Assembly (NCBI RefSeq): GCF_016583985.1
Contig: NZ_NRSD01000017.1
Span: 36,424 to 100,423 of the forward strand
DNA length: 64,000 bases
Direction of reading: 5' to 3'
From: Thiocapsa imhoffii
GTDB taxonomy: Bacteria; Pseudomonadota; Gammaproteobacteria; Chromatiales; Chromatiaceae
Shown here: positions 9,576 through 17,898 of the stretch, in pieces
How the letters are laid out: the number at the start of each line of letters is the position of its first letter
How positions within the stretch are numbered: the stretch's first letter is position 1
Notes under the pieces: model-generated
Told to the model about the DNA's origin: nothing
Seen by the model: only the letters and a program-made list of their open reading frames with translations
Database searches by the model: none
Translations under genes and position numbers: made by a program

Positions 9576-12407
9576 TCAGGCATAGCGGCGCGTCTCGCCG
9601 GTGCCGGCCACGTTCTCGACACAGCGTCCGCACAACTCAGGGTGTGTGCTGTCGTGCCCGACATCGGCCCGGTGATGCCAACAGCGCACGCACTTGGTGT
9701 GCGTCGAAGCACTCACCCGCACCGCGAGTTCTGACAGGTCGGTGGCGGAAGCGTCGCTCGGTCGTTCGCTCGCGGGATGCAACCGCACCTCGGACACGAT
9801 CAGGGCAAAGCGCAGTTCCGGACCGAGACGGGCCAGTTCCTGGTGCAGCGTCTCGTCGCAATAGAGATCGAGCTCCGCATCCAGTGACGAGCCGATCAGA
9901 CCAGCCTTGCGCGCGCCTTCCAGCGCGGGTCCGATGGCCAGTCGGGTGGCGATGAGGCGCTCCCAGAAGGCGCGGTCTAGGGAGTCACCGTCGGCGAGCG
10001 AGGCGAGTCCCTCGTACCAGGTGGTGACAAAGACCGTCGCGGCCCGCTGTCCCGGCAGGTGTTGCCAGATCTCCTCGGCGGTGAAGCTGAGGATCGGGGC
10101 GAGCCAGCGGCACATGGCTTCGGCGATGTGATACATCGCCGTTTGGCAGGAGCGGCGCGGCAGGCTGTCCGCTGGCGTGGTGTATTGACGGTCCTTGATG
10201 ATGTCGAGATAGAAGGAGCCCATGTCGACAACACAGAATTGCTGGATCTTCTGGTAGATGAGATGGAATTGGTAGTCGCGGTAGGCCGCGATGATCTCGT
10301 CCTGGAGCCGTTGGGCGCGGTCGACGGCCCAGCGGTCGAGCGCGATCAGATCGGCGTGCGCGACCTGGTCGGTCGCGGGATCGAACCCACTCAAATTGGC
10401 CAGCAGGAACCGTGCGGTGTTGCGGATGCGCCGATAGGCATCGGCGGTTCGCTTGAGGATCTCATCGCTCACGGCCATCTCGGCACGGTAATCGGTTGCC
10501 GCGACCCAGAGACGAATGATGTCGGCGCCGAGCGTCTTCATCACCTCTTGTGGTTTGACCACGTTGCCCTTCGACTTCGACATCTTCTCGCCCTTGGCAT
10601 CGACCGTGAAACCGTGGGTGAGGACTTCGCGATAGGGCGCGCGGGTGTGCATCGCCACCGAGGTCATGAGCGAACTCTGAAACCAGCCGCGGTGTTGATC
10701 CGAGCCTTCCAGATAGAGATCGGCGGGGGCGCGCAACCCTGTGCGCTGCTCGAGCACGCACGCGTGCGTGACGCCCGAGTCGAACCAGACATCGAGGGTG
10801 TCCAGCACCTTGTCGTACTCGCTGCTCTCCGCTGCGTCGAGCAATTCGCTGGGCGCGAGGGCGAACCAGGCCTCGATGCCCTCTTGGGTCACGCGCCGCG
10901 CAACGGTTTCGATCAACTCCGGCGTGCGCGGATGCAACGCGCCCGAGGTCTTGTGGACGAACAGCGGAATGGGCACGCCCCAAGTCCGCTGTCGCGAGAT
11001 ACACCAGTCTGGTCGGCTCTGGACCATGCCCGCAATGCGACTCTGGCCCCAATCGGGCATCCAGCGCACCGTGCCGATCTCGCGCAGGGCCGCCGCGCGC
11101 AGACCCTGCCGGTCCATACTGATGAACCACTGTGGCGTCGCCCGGAAGATGATCGGCGTTCGGTGCCGCCAGCAATGGGGGTAACTATGGGTGAAGCGGG
11201 TGGCCAGCAGGAGTGCGCCGGCGGCCTTTAAGGTTTCGACCACGCGCTCGTTGGCTTCGGCGACATGTTCGCCGCCGAACAGTGGGGTCTCGGGGAGGAA
11301 TCGTCCATCCCCGCCAACCGGGTTGTCCACGGGTAAGTGATAGCGTTGACCGACGATGTAGTCCTCCAATCCATGCCCGGGCGCAGTGTGGACCGCACCG
11401 GTTCCGGCATCGAGGGTCACATGTTCGCCGAGGATCACGGGGACCGTGCGGTCGTAGAATGGATGTTGCAGCATCAGTCCTTCGAAGTCGCTGCCGCGGC
11501 CATCACCCAGCACCCGATACTGGGTGATGCCCCAGCGGTCCATGGTGTCCTTGAGCAAGCCTTCGGCAACGATGAGTCGCTCGGGCCCTTGGGCGGCTTC
11601 GACCGCGACGATGACGTACTCCAATTCTGGATTCAGCGCGACCGCCTGGTTCGCCGGGAGCGTCCAGGGCGTGGTGGTCCAGATGACGAGCGATGCTGGA
11701 CCGGTGCCACAGTCGCTCGGTGCGCCATGACAGCGGGCCGCCAATCGATCCGGTTCGATCACGGCGAAGCGGACATCGATGGCGATCGATTCCTTATCGG
11801 CGTATTCCACCTCGGCCTCGGCCAGCGCCGAGCCGCAGTCCACGCACCAGTGCACTGGCTTAAAGCCCTTTTGCACATGCCCATTGGCGATGATCCGACC
11901 GAGGGCGCGAATGATCTCCGCCTCGAAGGCGAAGTCCATCGTCAGATACGGGTTTGCCCAATCACCGACGACACCGAGACGCTGGAAGTCGGCGCGCTGG
12001 CCCGCAACCTGCTTGGCGGCATAATCTCGACAAGCGCGCCGAAAGTCCGCGGCGCTGATCTTCTGCCCGGGTTTTCCGCGCTTTTTCTCGACCTGTAATT
12101 CGATCGGTAGACCGTGACAATCCCACCCCGGCACATAGGGCGCATCATAGCCGTCAAGCGTCCGGGCCTTCACGATGATGTCCTTCAGGACCTTGTTGAC
12201 GGCATGACCGATGTGGATCTCACCGTTTGCGTAGGGAGGGCCATCGTGGAGGATAAAGGTGTCGGCACCGACACGGGCTTCGCGAATCAGGGCATAGAGC
12301 CCCATTGATTCCCAGCGCGCGAGCATCTCGGGTTCACGCTGGGCGAGATTGGCCTTCATCGGGAAGCCCGTCTTGGGGAGGTTCAAGGTCGCTTTGTAGT
12401 CGGTCAC
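9576..12407 (-). CDS. ileS: Isoleucyl-tRNA synthetase
   Basis: This class I synthetase charges tRNA-Ile and edits valine. It is 943 residues from a GTG at 12407, close to the 938 of E. coli. That start is chosen because [17 protein letters not shown] aligns with the E. coli N-terminus; the open frame extends 27 codons further upstream without similarity. HIGH motif: [12 protein letters not shown] near residue 60. KMSKS motif: [10 protein letters not shown]. The C-terminus has the zinc finger, with CVRCWHH and later CGRC, as in bacterial type IleRS. It sits between ribF and lspA, in the conserved order. Confidence 0.97.
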   Translation of the reverse strand: MTDYKATLNLPKTGFPMKANLAQREPEMLARWESMGLYALIREARVGADTFILHDGPPYANGEIHIGHAVNKVLKDIIVKARTLDGYDAPYVPGWDCHGLPIELQVEKKRGKPGQKISAADFRRACRDYAAKQVAGQRADFQRLGVVGDWANPYLTMDFAFEAEIIRALGRIIANGHVQKGFKPVHWCVDCGSALAEAEVEYADKESIAIDVRFAVIEPDRLAARCHGAPSDCGTGPASLVIWTTTPWTLPANQAVALNPELEYVIVAVEAAQGPERLIVAEGLLKDTMDRWGITQYRVLGDGRGSDFEGLMLQHPFYDRTVPVILGEHVTLDAGTGAVHTAPGHGLEDYIVGQRYHLPVDNPVGGDGRFLPETPLFGGEHVAEANERVVETLKAAGALLLATRFTHSYPHCWRHRTPIIFRATPQWFISMDRQGLRAAALREIGTVRWMPDWGQSRIAGMVQSRPDWCISRQRTWGVPIPLFVHKTSGALHPRTPELIETVARRVTQEGIEAWFALAPSELLDAAESSEYDKVLDTLDVWFDSGVTHACVLEQRTGLRAPADLYLEGSDQHRGWFQSSLMTSVAMHTRAPYREVLTHGFTVDAKGEKMSKSKGNVVKPQEVMKTLGADIIRLWVAATDYRAEMAVSDEILKRTADAYRRIRNTARFLLANLSGFDPATDQVAHADLIALDRWAVDRAQRLQDEIIAAYRDYQFHLIYQKIQQFCVVDMGSFYLDIIKDRQYTTPADSLPRRSCQTAMYHIAEAMCRWLAPILSFTAEEIWQHLPGQRAATVFVTTWYEGLASLADGDSLDRAFWERLIATRLAIGPALEGARKAGLIGSSLDAELDLYCDETLHQELARLGPELRFALIVSEVRLHPASERPSDASATDLSELAVRVSASTHTKCVRCWHHRADVGHDSTHPELCGRCVENVAGTGETRRYA

Positions 12408-12607
12408 GTCGCTGATTCTCGGTACGGCGAAAGGAGGCACGCCGTGCGGGTTTGACTCCGGGGCGTAAGGGTCACGGGTTGCGAGCAAGGGGGCCCGCGC
12501 GCTGCCGTGCAGGGTGCATGGGTGTGATTGTGGCCTGACGGCGGCAAAGAGGCAAAGGCCATCGGGCGGGCGGCGGCCCGGTTGGTTTGGCTGCGGCTTT
12601 TCCCGAG

Positions 12608-13585
12608 TCAGGCCCCGGGCGTCTGCGGAGCGGGTCGAGGATACTCAGCGCCGCGCAGATAATCGCGCGCGGCGTGGGCATCGATCTGGATCTGTTCCTT
12701 GAGCGCAGCGAAGGACTCGAAGCGTTTCTCCTCGCGCAGCTTGAGGCAAAACTCGACCTCGAGATGTCGGCCGTAGATGTCCGCGTCGAAATCGAAGAGA
12801 TGCACCTCGAGCCGATAGTCACTGCCCTTCACCGTGGGTCGGGTGCCCACATTGGCAACGCCCGGCAGTGGTTCCAGCCCCAGTCCGTGGACCAGGACGG
12901 CATAGACGCCGCGCAGTGGCGTCACCCGTCGCCGCAGGTCGATGTTGGCCGTGGGGAAGCCGATCCCACGTCCGCGCTTGGCCCCATGCGCGACGCGGCC
13001 CTGCATGCGATAGGGTCGTCCGAGGAGGTGTCGGGCGTACTCGAGATCACCCCGCCCGAGTGCCTCGCGCACCCGTGTGCTGCTGACCCGCTCGGTGCCA
13101 TGCGTGATGGTATGCAGGTCCGCGACCTCAAAACCCTCCCCGCTCGCGCTTGCCTGCCCCATCGTTTGCAACAGCGCGAAGTCGCCCGCGCGACCGCGGC
13201 CGAAGCGAAAATCGTCTCCGACCAGCAGAAAGCGCACCCCGAGTCCGTCGCGCAACAATCGTTGGACGAAGATGGGCGCCTCCATGTCGGCCAACCGTGG
13301 ACCGAATTCCAGCACCATGACACGCTCGATCCCACAATCGGCGATCGCCGCGAGCTTCTCGCGCAGTCGTGTCAGCCGTGGTGGCGCGGACTCCGGCGCG
13401 AAGAACTCCATGGGTTGTGGTTCGAAGGTGATGACGGTCGCCGGTAGACCAAGAGCCTGGCCCTGGTCGAGCAAACGTTGAAACACCGCCCGATGTCCGA
13501 GGTGCACGCCATCGAAATTGCCAATCGTTGCGACGCAGCCTCGGTCACTGGGGCGCAGGTTGTGTAAGCCTCGAATCAGCCGCAT
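12608..13585 (-). CDS. ribF: Bifunctional riboflavin kinase / FMN adenylyltransferase
   Basis: The 325-residue enzyme makes FMN and then FAD from riboflavin. The N-terminal adenylyltransferase half carries [14 protein letters not shown] (nucleotidyltransferase HxGH signature, about residues 22-35). The C-terminal flavokinase half has [15 protein letters not shown] (Pro-Thr-x-Asn ATP/metal motif) and GVYAVLV. The order murJ-ribF-ileS-lspA on one strand is conserved in gammaproteobacteria. The ileS GTG lies 200 bases downstream, so an internal promoter for ileS is possible. Length and motifs leave little doubt. Confidence 0.96.
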   Translation of the reverse strand: MRLIRGLHNLRPSDRGCVATIGNFDGVHLGHRAVFQRLLDQGQALGLPATVITFEPQPMEFFAPESAPPRLTRLREKLAAIADCGIERVMVLEFGPRLADMEAPIFVQRLLRDGLGVRFLLVGDDFRFGRGRAGDFALLQTMGQASASGEGFEVADLHTITHGTERVSSTRVREALGRGDLEYARHLLGRPYRMQGRVAHGAKRGRGIGFPTANIDLRRRVTPLRGVYAVLVHGLGLEPLPGVANVGTRPTVKGSDYRLEVHLFDFDADIYGRHLEVEFCLKLREEKRFESFAALKEQIQIDAHAARDYLRGAEYPRPAPQTPGA

Positions 13586-13664
13586 TGCCGTGCCGAACTG
13601 GATGAAAGAGCCGCAGTATACGCGAGCCGGCAGGTGCCTCGAACCATCGGATCGACGCCGTGCG

Positions 13665-15200
13665 CTAGTCGCTCATCCTGACGTGGCGGGGGCGAACCCC
13701 CAAGATCACGAGCGTCCACAGGTAGACGGCGCCGGCGGCCACGATCAATAGCAGGAGCCGGATGATCCGTTCGCCGAGTCCCATCGCGATCCAGTCGGAG
13801 AGTGCACCGGCGCCGAGGATGATGACAGCGCCCATCAGCAGGTTGGCGGCGAGCCCCTTGAGGATCAGGGCGGTCCAACCGCGACGGGGCTTCAGCACCC
13901 CCTCTTTGAGCAGACCCAGGAGGAGCAGTGCCGCATTGCAGATGGCGGCGACGGTGGTGGCGAGCGCGAGCCCGGCATGTCCGAGCGTGAACATCAATGC
14001 AAGACTGCAGACCAGGTTGACGATGAGTGCGATCATGGCGATGCGCACGGGCGCCCTCATGTCTTGGCGGGCGTAGTAGCCCGGCACCAAGACCTTGATA
14101 CCCATGAAGGCGACGAGGCCGATGGCATAGGCCATTAAACTCTGGCGTGCCATCACGACATCGTGGGCACCGAATTCGCCCGAATGGAAGAGCGTCACGA
14201 TCAGGGGGCCAGCCAGCAGCATCAGGCCGACTGCCGCGGGTAGGCCCAGTAGCAAGACCCAGCGTAGCGCCCAATCCAGGGTGTTGGAAAAGGCGCCGGG
14301 ATCCGCCGCCGCGTGCCGCTGTGACAGACGCGGCAAGATCACGGTGCCCAGGGCCACGGCGAGAATGCCGAGCGGGAACTCCATCAGGCGATCGGAGTAA
14401 TAGAGCCAGGAGATGCTGCCGGTAACCAGGAAGGATGCGAGCAGCGTGTCCAGCAGCAGACTGAGCTGGCCGGCCGAGGCGCCGAACAGGGCCGGAAGCA
14501 TCAGCCGCATGGTCCTGCGGACACCTGGATCTCGGGGTGCGAGACGCGGCCGGGGAAGCAGGTTGAGCCGAGCGAGAAAGGGCAATTGCAAGGCGAGCTG
14601 GGCGATGCCTGCGATCAGGACGCCCCAAGCGAGTGCCACGATGGGCTGTGCCATCTGAGGTGCTAGGTAGATGGCGCAAAGAATGAGCGAGATGTTGAGC
14701 AGGACGGGGGTGAAGGCAGGGATGCCGAAGCGCTCATAGGTGTTCAGAATGCCTCCGGCAAACGCCGTGAGCGAGATGAAGAGCAGATAGGGGAAGGTGA
14801 GCCGCAGCATGTCGGAGGCGAGCAGCAGTTGCGCGGGGTCATTGATGAAGCCGGGCGCGAAGAGCAGGATGACGAGCGGCGCGGCGAGCACGCCCATGAC
14901 CGTGGCCACCAACAAGACGGCGCCAAGGGTGCCCGCCATCGCATCGACAAATTCCTTGAGTGCCGCGAACCCGCGTTGCTCTTTGTACTCGTTCAGAACG
15001 GGGACGAAGGCCATGGAGAACGCGCCTTCGGCGAACAGGCGGCGCATGAAATTCGGGATCTTGAAGGCGACGAAGAAGGCGTCGGTCCCCGCGTCCGCGC
15101 CGAAGAGACGGGCGATGACGAGATCACGGATGAAGCCAAGGACACGCGAGAGGGCGGTATTGCTTCCGACTTTGGCAAGGGATGCGGCGAGTGAGGCCAC
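13665..15200 (-). CDS. murJ: Lipid II flippase MurJ
   Basis: This 511-residue polytopic protein flips lipid II across the inner membrane for peptidoglycan synthesis. The start MASLAASLAKVGSNTALSRVLGFIRD is the characteristic MviN N-terminus. About 14 hydrophobic helices can be traced to the end. Conserved Arg/Asp residues in the first loop (GADAGTDAFFVAFKIPNFMR) fit the family. It is the first gene of the leftward block, divergent from rpsT, with 160 bases between the two starts, and ribF follows 79 bases downstream. Confidence 0.96.
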   Translation of the reverse strand: MASLAASLAKVGSNTALSRVLGFIRDLVIARLFGADAGTDAFFVAFKIPNFMRRLFAEGAFSMAFVPVLNEYKEQRGFAALKEFVDAMAGTLGAVLLVATVMGVLAAPLVILLFAPGFINDPAQLLLASDMLRLTFPYLLFISLTAFAGGILNTYERFGIPAFTPVLLNISLILCAIYLAPQMAQPIVALAWGVLIAGIAQLALQLPFLARLNLLPRPRLAPRDPGVRRTMRLMLPALFGASAGQLSLLLDTLLASFLVTGSISWLYYSDRLMEFPLGILAVALGTVILPRLSQRHAAADPGAFSNTLDWALRWVLLLGLPAAVGLMLLAGPLIVTLFHSGEFGAHDVVMARQSLMAYAIGLVAFMGIKVLVPGYYARQDMRAPVRIAMIALIVNLVCSLALMFTLGHAGLALATTVAAICNAALLLLGLLKEGVLKPRRGWTALILKGLAANLLMGAVIILGAGALSDWIAMGLGERIIRLLLLIVAAGAVYLWTLVILGVRPRHVRMSD

Positions 15201-15271
15201 GGCGGCTTAGACTCCAGTGAGGGCGGTGATGATTCCAGCGCGAACATGCATCCAGTTGTTCTGCCTAGGCA

Positions 15272-15300
15272 TTGACAGCGTCAACGGCGGCGTAGACAAT
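15272..15300 (+). promoter_or_regulatory. Sigma-70 promoter of rpsT
   Basis: A perfect -35 TTGACA (15272-15277), a 17-base spacer and -10 GACAAT (15295-15300, 4 of 6) predict transcription from about 15307 and a leader of roughly 50 bases before the rpsT TTG. A weaker -10-like TATCCT lies further downstream; E. coli rpsT also has two promoters. Confidence 0.7.
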
Positions 15301-15360
15301 GTCTGGTCTTGTCGATTCGAACTGTATCCTTTCTGTTCCGCCGGATTCTAGGAGATCCCT

Positions 15361-15624
15361 TTGGCCAATTCACCACAAGCTCGCAAGCGCGCCCGCCAGG
15401 CCGAGACTCGACGTCAGCGCAACGCTGCCCAGCGCAGCACGCTGCGCACCTTCGTGAAGAAGGTTGTGAAAGCGATCCAAGCGGGTGACAAGGACGCGGC
15501 GATCCAGGCGTTTAAGGAAGCTGTGCCGCGTATCGATCGCGCCGCGCACAAGGGTCTGATTCATGCCAACAAGGCTGCGCGCCACAAGAGTCGTTTGAAC
15601 GCGCACATCAAAGGCATGAGTTGA
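15361..15624 (+). CDS. rpsT: Ribosomal protein S20
   Basis: The 87-residue basic protein of the 30S subunit starts (M)[18 protein letters not shown], as in other S20 proteins. The start codon is TTG at 15361, preceded by AGGAGA seven bases upstream; no in-frame ATG would give the conserved N-terminus. E. coli rpsT also uses UUG, where the weak start takes part in autogenous translational control. The same control is plausible here. It is monocistronic: own promoter upstream, intrinsic terminator 34 bases after the stop, and divergent from murJ as in related genomes. Confidence 0.97.
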   Translation: MANSPQARKRARQAETRRQRNAAQRSTLRTFVKKVVKAIQAGDKDAAIQAFKEAVPRIDRAAHKGLIHANKAARHKSRLNAHIKGMS

Positions 15625-15657
15625 GCGAACCGCCAGATCGCGCGTCAAGTGACCTCC

Positions 15658-15687
15658 AAAAACCGGCCGAACAGGCCGGTTTTTTTT
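15658..15687 (+). terminator. Intrinsic terminator of rpsT
   Basis: Stem CCGGCC / GGCCGG (15663-15668 with 15674-15679), flanked by A5 on the left and T8 on the right, with loop GAACA. The A and T tracts can extend the stem. This is the clearest Rho-independent terminator in the window. The same hairpin could also end leftward transcription of lgt through the A-tract on the other strand. Confidence 0.9.
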
Positions 15688-15747
15688 GGGGGGGTCTTGG
15701 TGTCTGGACTGACATCCCCCCGCGACATCCCCGCGCGACGGAACGGG

Positions 15748-16590
15748 TCAGGCGCCGCGCGGGTGCCGATACGCGAGCGCCAGCAGCAGCGCGCCGATGA
15801 GGATCATGGGTGTCGAGAGCAATTGGCCCATGGTGAGCCAACCGAATGCCAAGTAGCCGAGATGCGCATCCGGCATGCGGACGAACTCGACGCTGAATCG
15901 GGCGAGACCATAACCGAGCAAAAAGAGACCGGAGACGGCCATGGTTGGTCGTGGTTTGCTCGCGTAAATCCAGAGTACGAGAAAGAGCGCGAGTCCCTCG
16001 AGTGCGGCCTGATAGAGTTGCGAGGCATGCACGGCGGGACTCCAGAGCGTCGCCTGGGGGAGGTCGGCGCATTGCGCTGGAAATTCCTGGCAGGGTAGGC
16101 GCATGCCCCAGGGCAGATCGGTGCGCCGTCCCCACAGCTCGCCATTGATGAAGTTTCCGATGCGCCCCGCGAACAGCCCGAGTGGGACCAGGGGGGCGAG
16201 GAAGTCACCGACTTCGAAGAAGCGCATCCGCTGGCGCCGCGCGAACAAGCCAATGGCGATCAAAACCCCAATCAAGCCCCCATGGAAGGACATTCCGCCC
16301 TCCCAAACCTTTAGCATATTCAGGGGGTTGGCGATCAGTTGATCGAACCCGTAGAACAGCATATAACCCAGTCGCCCGCCGACGATGGTCCCGATGACGC
16401 CGTAGAAGATGAGATCGTCCACCATCTCCGCGCTCCAGCCCGCGTGGGCATCGGTGCGGACATGCGCGGCTCGCCAGCGCCCGAGGATCCAGGCCAGCGC
16501 GAAACCGACCAGGTACATGAGCCCATACCAATGGATATGCAGTGGCCCAAGACTGAGGGCGACGGGATCGATGTCGGGATAGGTCAGCAT
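15748..16590 (-). CDS. lgt: Prolipoprotein diacylglyceryl transferase
   Basis: Lgt moves the diacylglyceryl group from phosphatidylglycerol to the lipobox cysteine of prolipoproteins, the step before LspA. The protein is 280 residues with about seven helices. The family signature is clear: [13 protein letters not shown] near residue 140, with [10 protein letters not shown] upstream. The ATG at 16590 gives the normal N-terminus [17 protein letters not shown]. No Shine-Dalgarno sequence precedes it. A TATACT hexamer (16598-16603) ends only seven bases before the ATG, so the mRNA may be leaderless; the alternative is an ATG at 16614 that would place the hexamer inside the gene. Confidence 0.95.
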   Translation of the reverse strand: MLTYPDIDPVALSLGPLHIHWYGLMYLVGFALAWILGRWRAAHVRTDAHAGWSAEMVDDLIFYGVIGTIVGGRLGYMLFYGFDQLIANPLNMLKVWEGGMSFHGGLIGVLIAIGLFARRQRMRFFEVGDFLAPLVPLGLFAGRIGNFINGELWGRRTDLPWGMRLPCQEFPAQCADLPQATLWSPAVHASQLYQAALEGLALFLVLWIYASKPRPTMAVSGLFLLGYGLARFSVEFVRMPDAHLGYLAFGWLTMGQLLSTPMILIGALLLALAYRHPRGA

Positions 16591-16726
16591 GGGGGACAGT
16601 ATAACCCAGCACACCTGGGTGGTGCGCCGGATGCGGCGGAGCGGGACCGGCGGAGGGTCCCGAGAGGGCAGTCGCGTCAGTGTGCCGCGACGTCAGCAAG
16701 CCACTTGCCTAGCGGGTCAACCGCAA

Positions 16727-17449
16727 TCAGACCCGCTGGGCGTGCCGGCGGCGCGCGGCCAGGATCACGCCAAGCAGCGCGGAGCCGAAGAGCCAGCCGG
16801 CGGCTGGAATCGGGACTGCCGTAATGCGGATGCCCATGTCGCTGAAGTCGAAATCAGGACCGCCTGCACCATCGTCGAGCCAGAGAATCAGCGAACCACC
16901 CTCTTCGATCGTCGCGAAGAAATTCACGGATGAGGTTGCCGTGTTGATCGCATTCGTGGTGTTGGTGATGGATCCGCTAATGTCTCTTGGCTTATCGCTG
17001 CTGTTCGCATTGGTCAAGAACCGAAATCCAAAATCGGTGACTGGGCTGCTTGCGACGATTCCACCGGCCTCGATTTGAGTCGCGGTCGTGCTGCTGAAGT
17101 CACGGTTGGCGAAGATCGTGGTCCAGCCTCCCGCGCCGTCGGTGAATTGGAAGAGATTGTTCCAAGATGCCTGTTTACCGAGATACTCGAACGACCAGCC
17201 GCCGCTCGGCTGCGCCCCGGTCCAATTGACGTTGGCACCAACCCAGCCGTTACTGAAATTCCAGGCCGGCGAGTCTGGGATGTTCGAGACCGTGGCTCCC
17301 GCTTCGAGTTGCAGGTTGAGTTGGCCGTTCTGGACCGAGCCAAAGGTTTGTGTCGCATTGGTGGTGTCCAACACGAAGGCCGCCGATGCATTGAAGGCAA
17401 GCGTCAGACCGGCGATTGCGAGCACAGCTGGTGCTGTTCGGTTATTCAT
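16727..17449 (-). CDS. VPLPA-CTERM sorting-domain protein, secreted
   Basis: This 240-residue exported protein has a Sec signal peptide (MNNRTAPAVLAIAGLTLAFN, cleavage likely after ASA) and a C-terminal sorting signal: the motif AVPIPAAGWLFGSALLG, a hydrophobic helix, and a final RRRHAQRV basic tail. This matches the VPLPA variant of PEP-CTERM, which is recognised by an exosortase and typically belongs to exopolysaccharide-producing bacteria. The middle is Asn/Thr/Ser-rich and beta-like, with no recognised domain. ATG at 17449 is chosen because GAGG sits seven bases upstream and the signal peptide follows at once. No exosortase gene is in the window. A sigma-54 promoter lies upstream. Confidence 0.85.
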   Translation of the reverse strand: MNNRTAPAVLAIAGLTLAFNASAAFVLDTTNATQTFGSVQNGQLNLQLEAGATVSNIPDSPAWNFSNGWVGANVNWTGAQPSGGWSFEYLGKQASWNNLFQFTDGAGGWTTIFANRDFSSTTATQIEAGGIVASSPVTDFGFRFLTNANSSDKPRDISGSITNTTNAINTATSSVNFFATIEEGGSLILWLDDGAGGPDFDFSDMGIRITAVPIPAAGWLFGSALLGVILAARRRHAQRV

Positions 17450-17898
17450 GGCTGACCTCGTCGGGTGCGGTTGGGGATGCCCTCCATCCTGTCGAACGAT
17501 CGCGCGCACCGCGGATGCGCCTGGTTGCAGATGCTATCGACTAGGAGATCGCAGTGGCGAGTGGAGGGGATGAACTGGCATCAAGTTTAAATCATTTAGC
17601 AAAATTGGGGCCAATTTTCTGCTGTCGTGCGAGGCGAGTTGATCGGCGAGTCGGTCAGCATCCGGCCGGCCGCTCATGAGGCGGTGACTGATCACCTCAG
17701 GGCACCTGGATCGTCTCGGCAAGGCCTCGTTAGCCACCTGGAAGGAATCTGTGCCATGCACATTATGTCTTATTTTGACAATTTTTGTACACGTGTGAAG
17801 GGCTCGTATAACGGATCAGATGGCACTGTCCGCATCCTGATCGTCGACCGGCGGTGGCCGTCCTTGGCCAAGCGTCCGATGTGGGTCTGGGTGACTCC
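17450..17898. other. Intergenic region between ppdK 3' end and the VPLPA-CTERM gene
   Basis: This 449-base gap has no credible gene. It holds the sigma-54 promoter of the VPLPA-CTERM gene and an AT-rich patch (17755-17815). On the + strand the patch contains TTGTAC (17785-17790), a 16-base spacer and TATAAC (17807-17812), which would drive a transcript antisense to the end of ppdK. Confidence 0.5.
17598..17614 (-). promoter_or_regulatory. Sigma-54 promoter upstream of the VPLPA-CTERM gene
   Basis: The minus strand reads TTGGCCCCAATTTTGCT. Against the consensus YTGGCACG-N4-TTGCW this gives the invariant GG (-24) and GC (-12) exactly ten bases apart, with a full TTGCT. Only two -24 positions deviate. 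Transcription would begin near 17587, giving a leader of about 140 bases. PEP-CTERM genes are often sigma-54 dependent through PrsK/PrsR-type regulators, which fits the gene downstream. Confidence 0.72.

Noticed and set aside
9503..9583. Upstream ATG at 9583 as the lspA start
   Set aside because: It overlaps the ileS stop and might be used, but it adds 27 polar residues absent from typical LspA, so the ATG at 9502 is listed.
16711..16737. 8-base inverted repeat over the stop codon of the VPLPA gene (AGCGGGTC / GACCCGCT)
   Set aside because: No T-run follows on the minus strand, so I do not call it a terminator.
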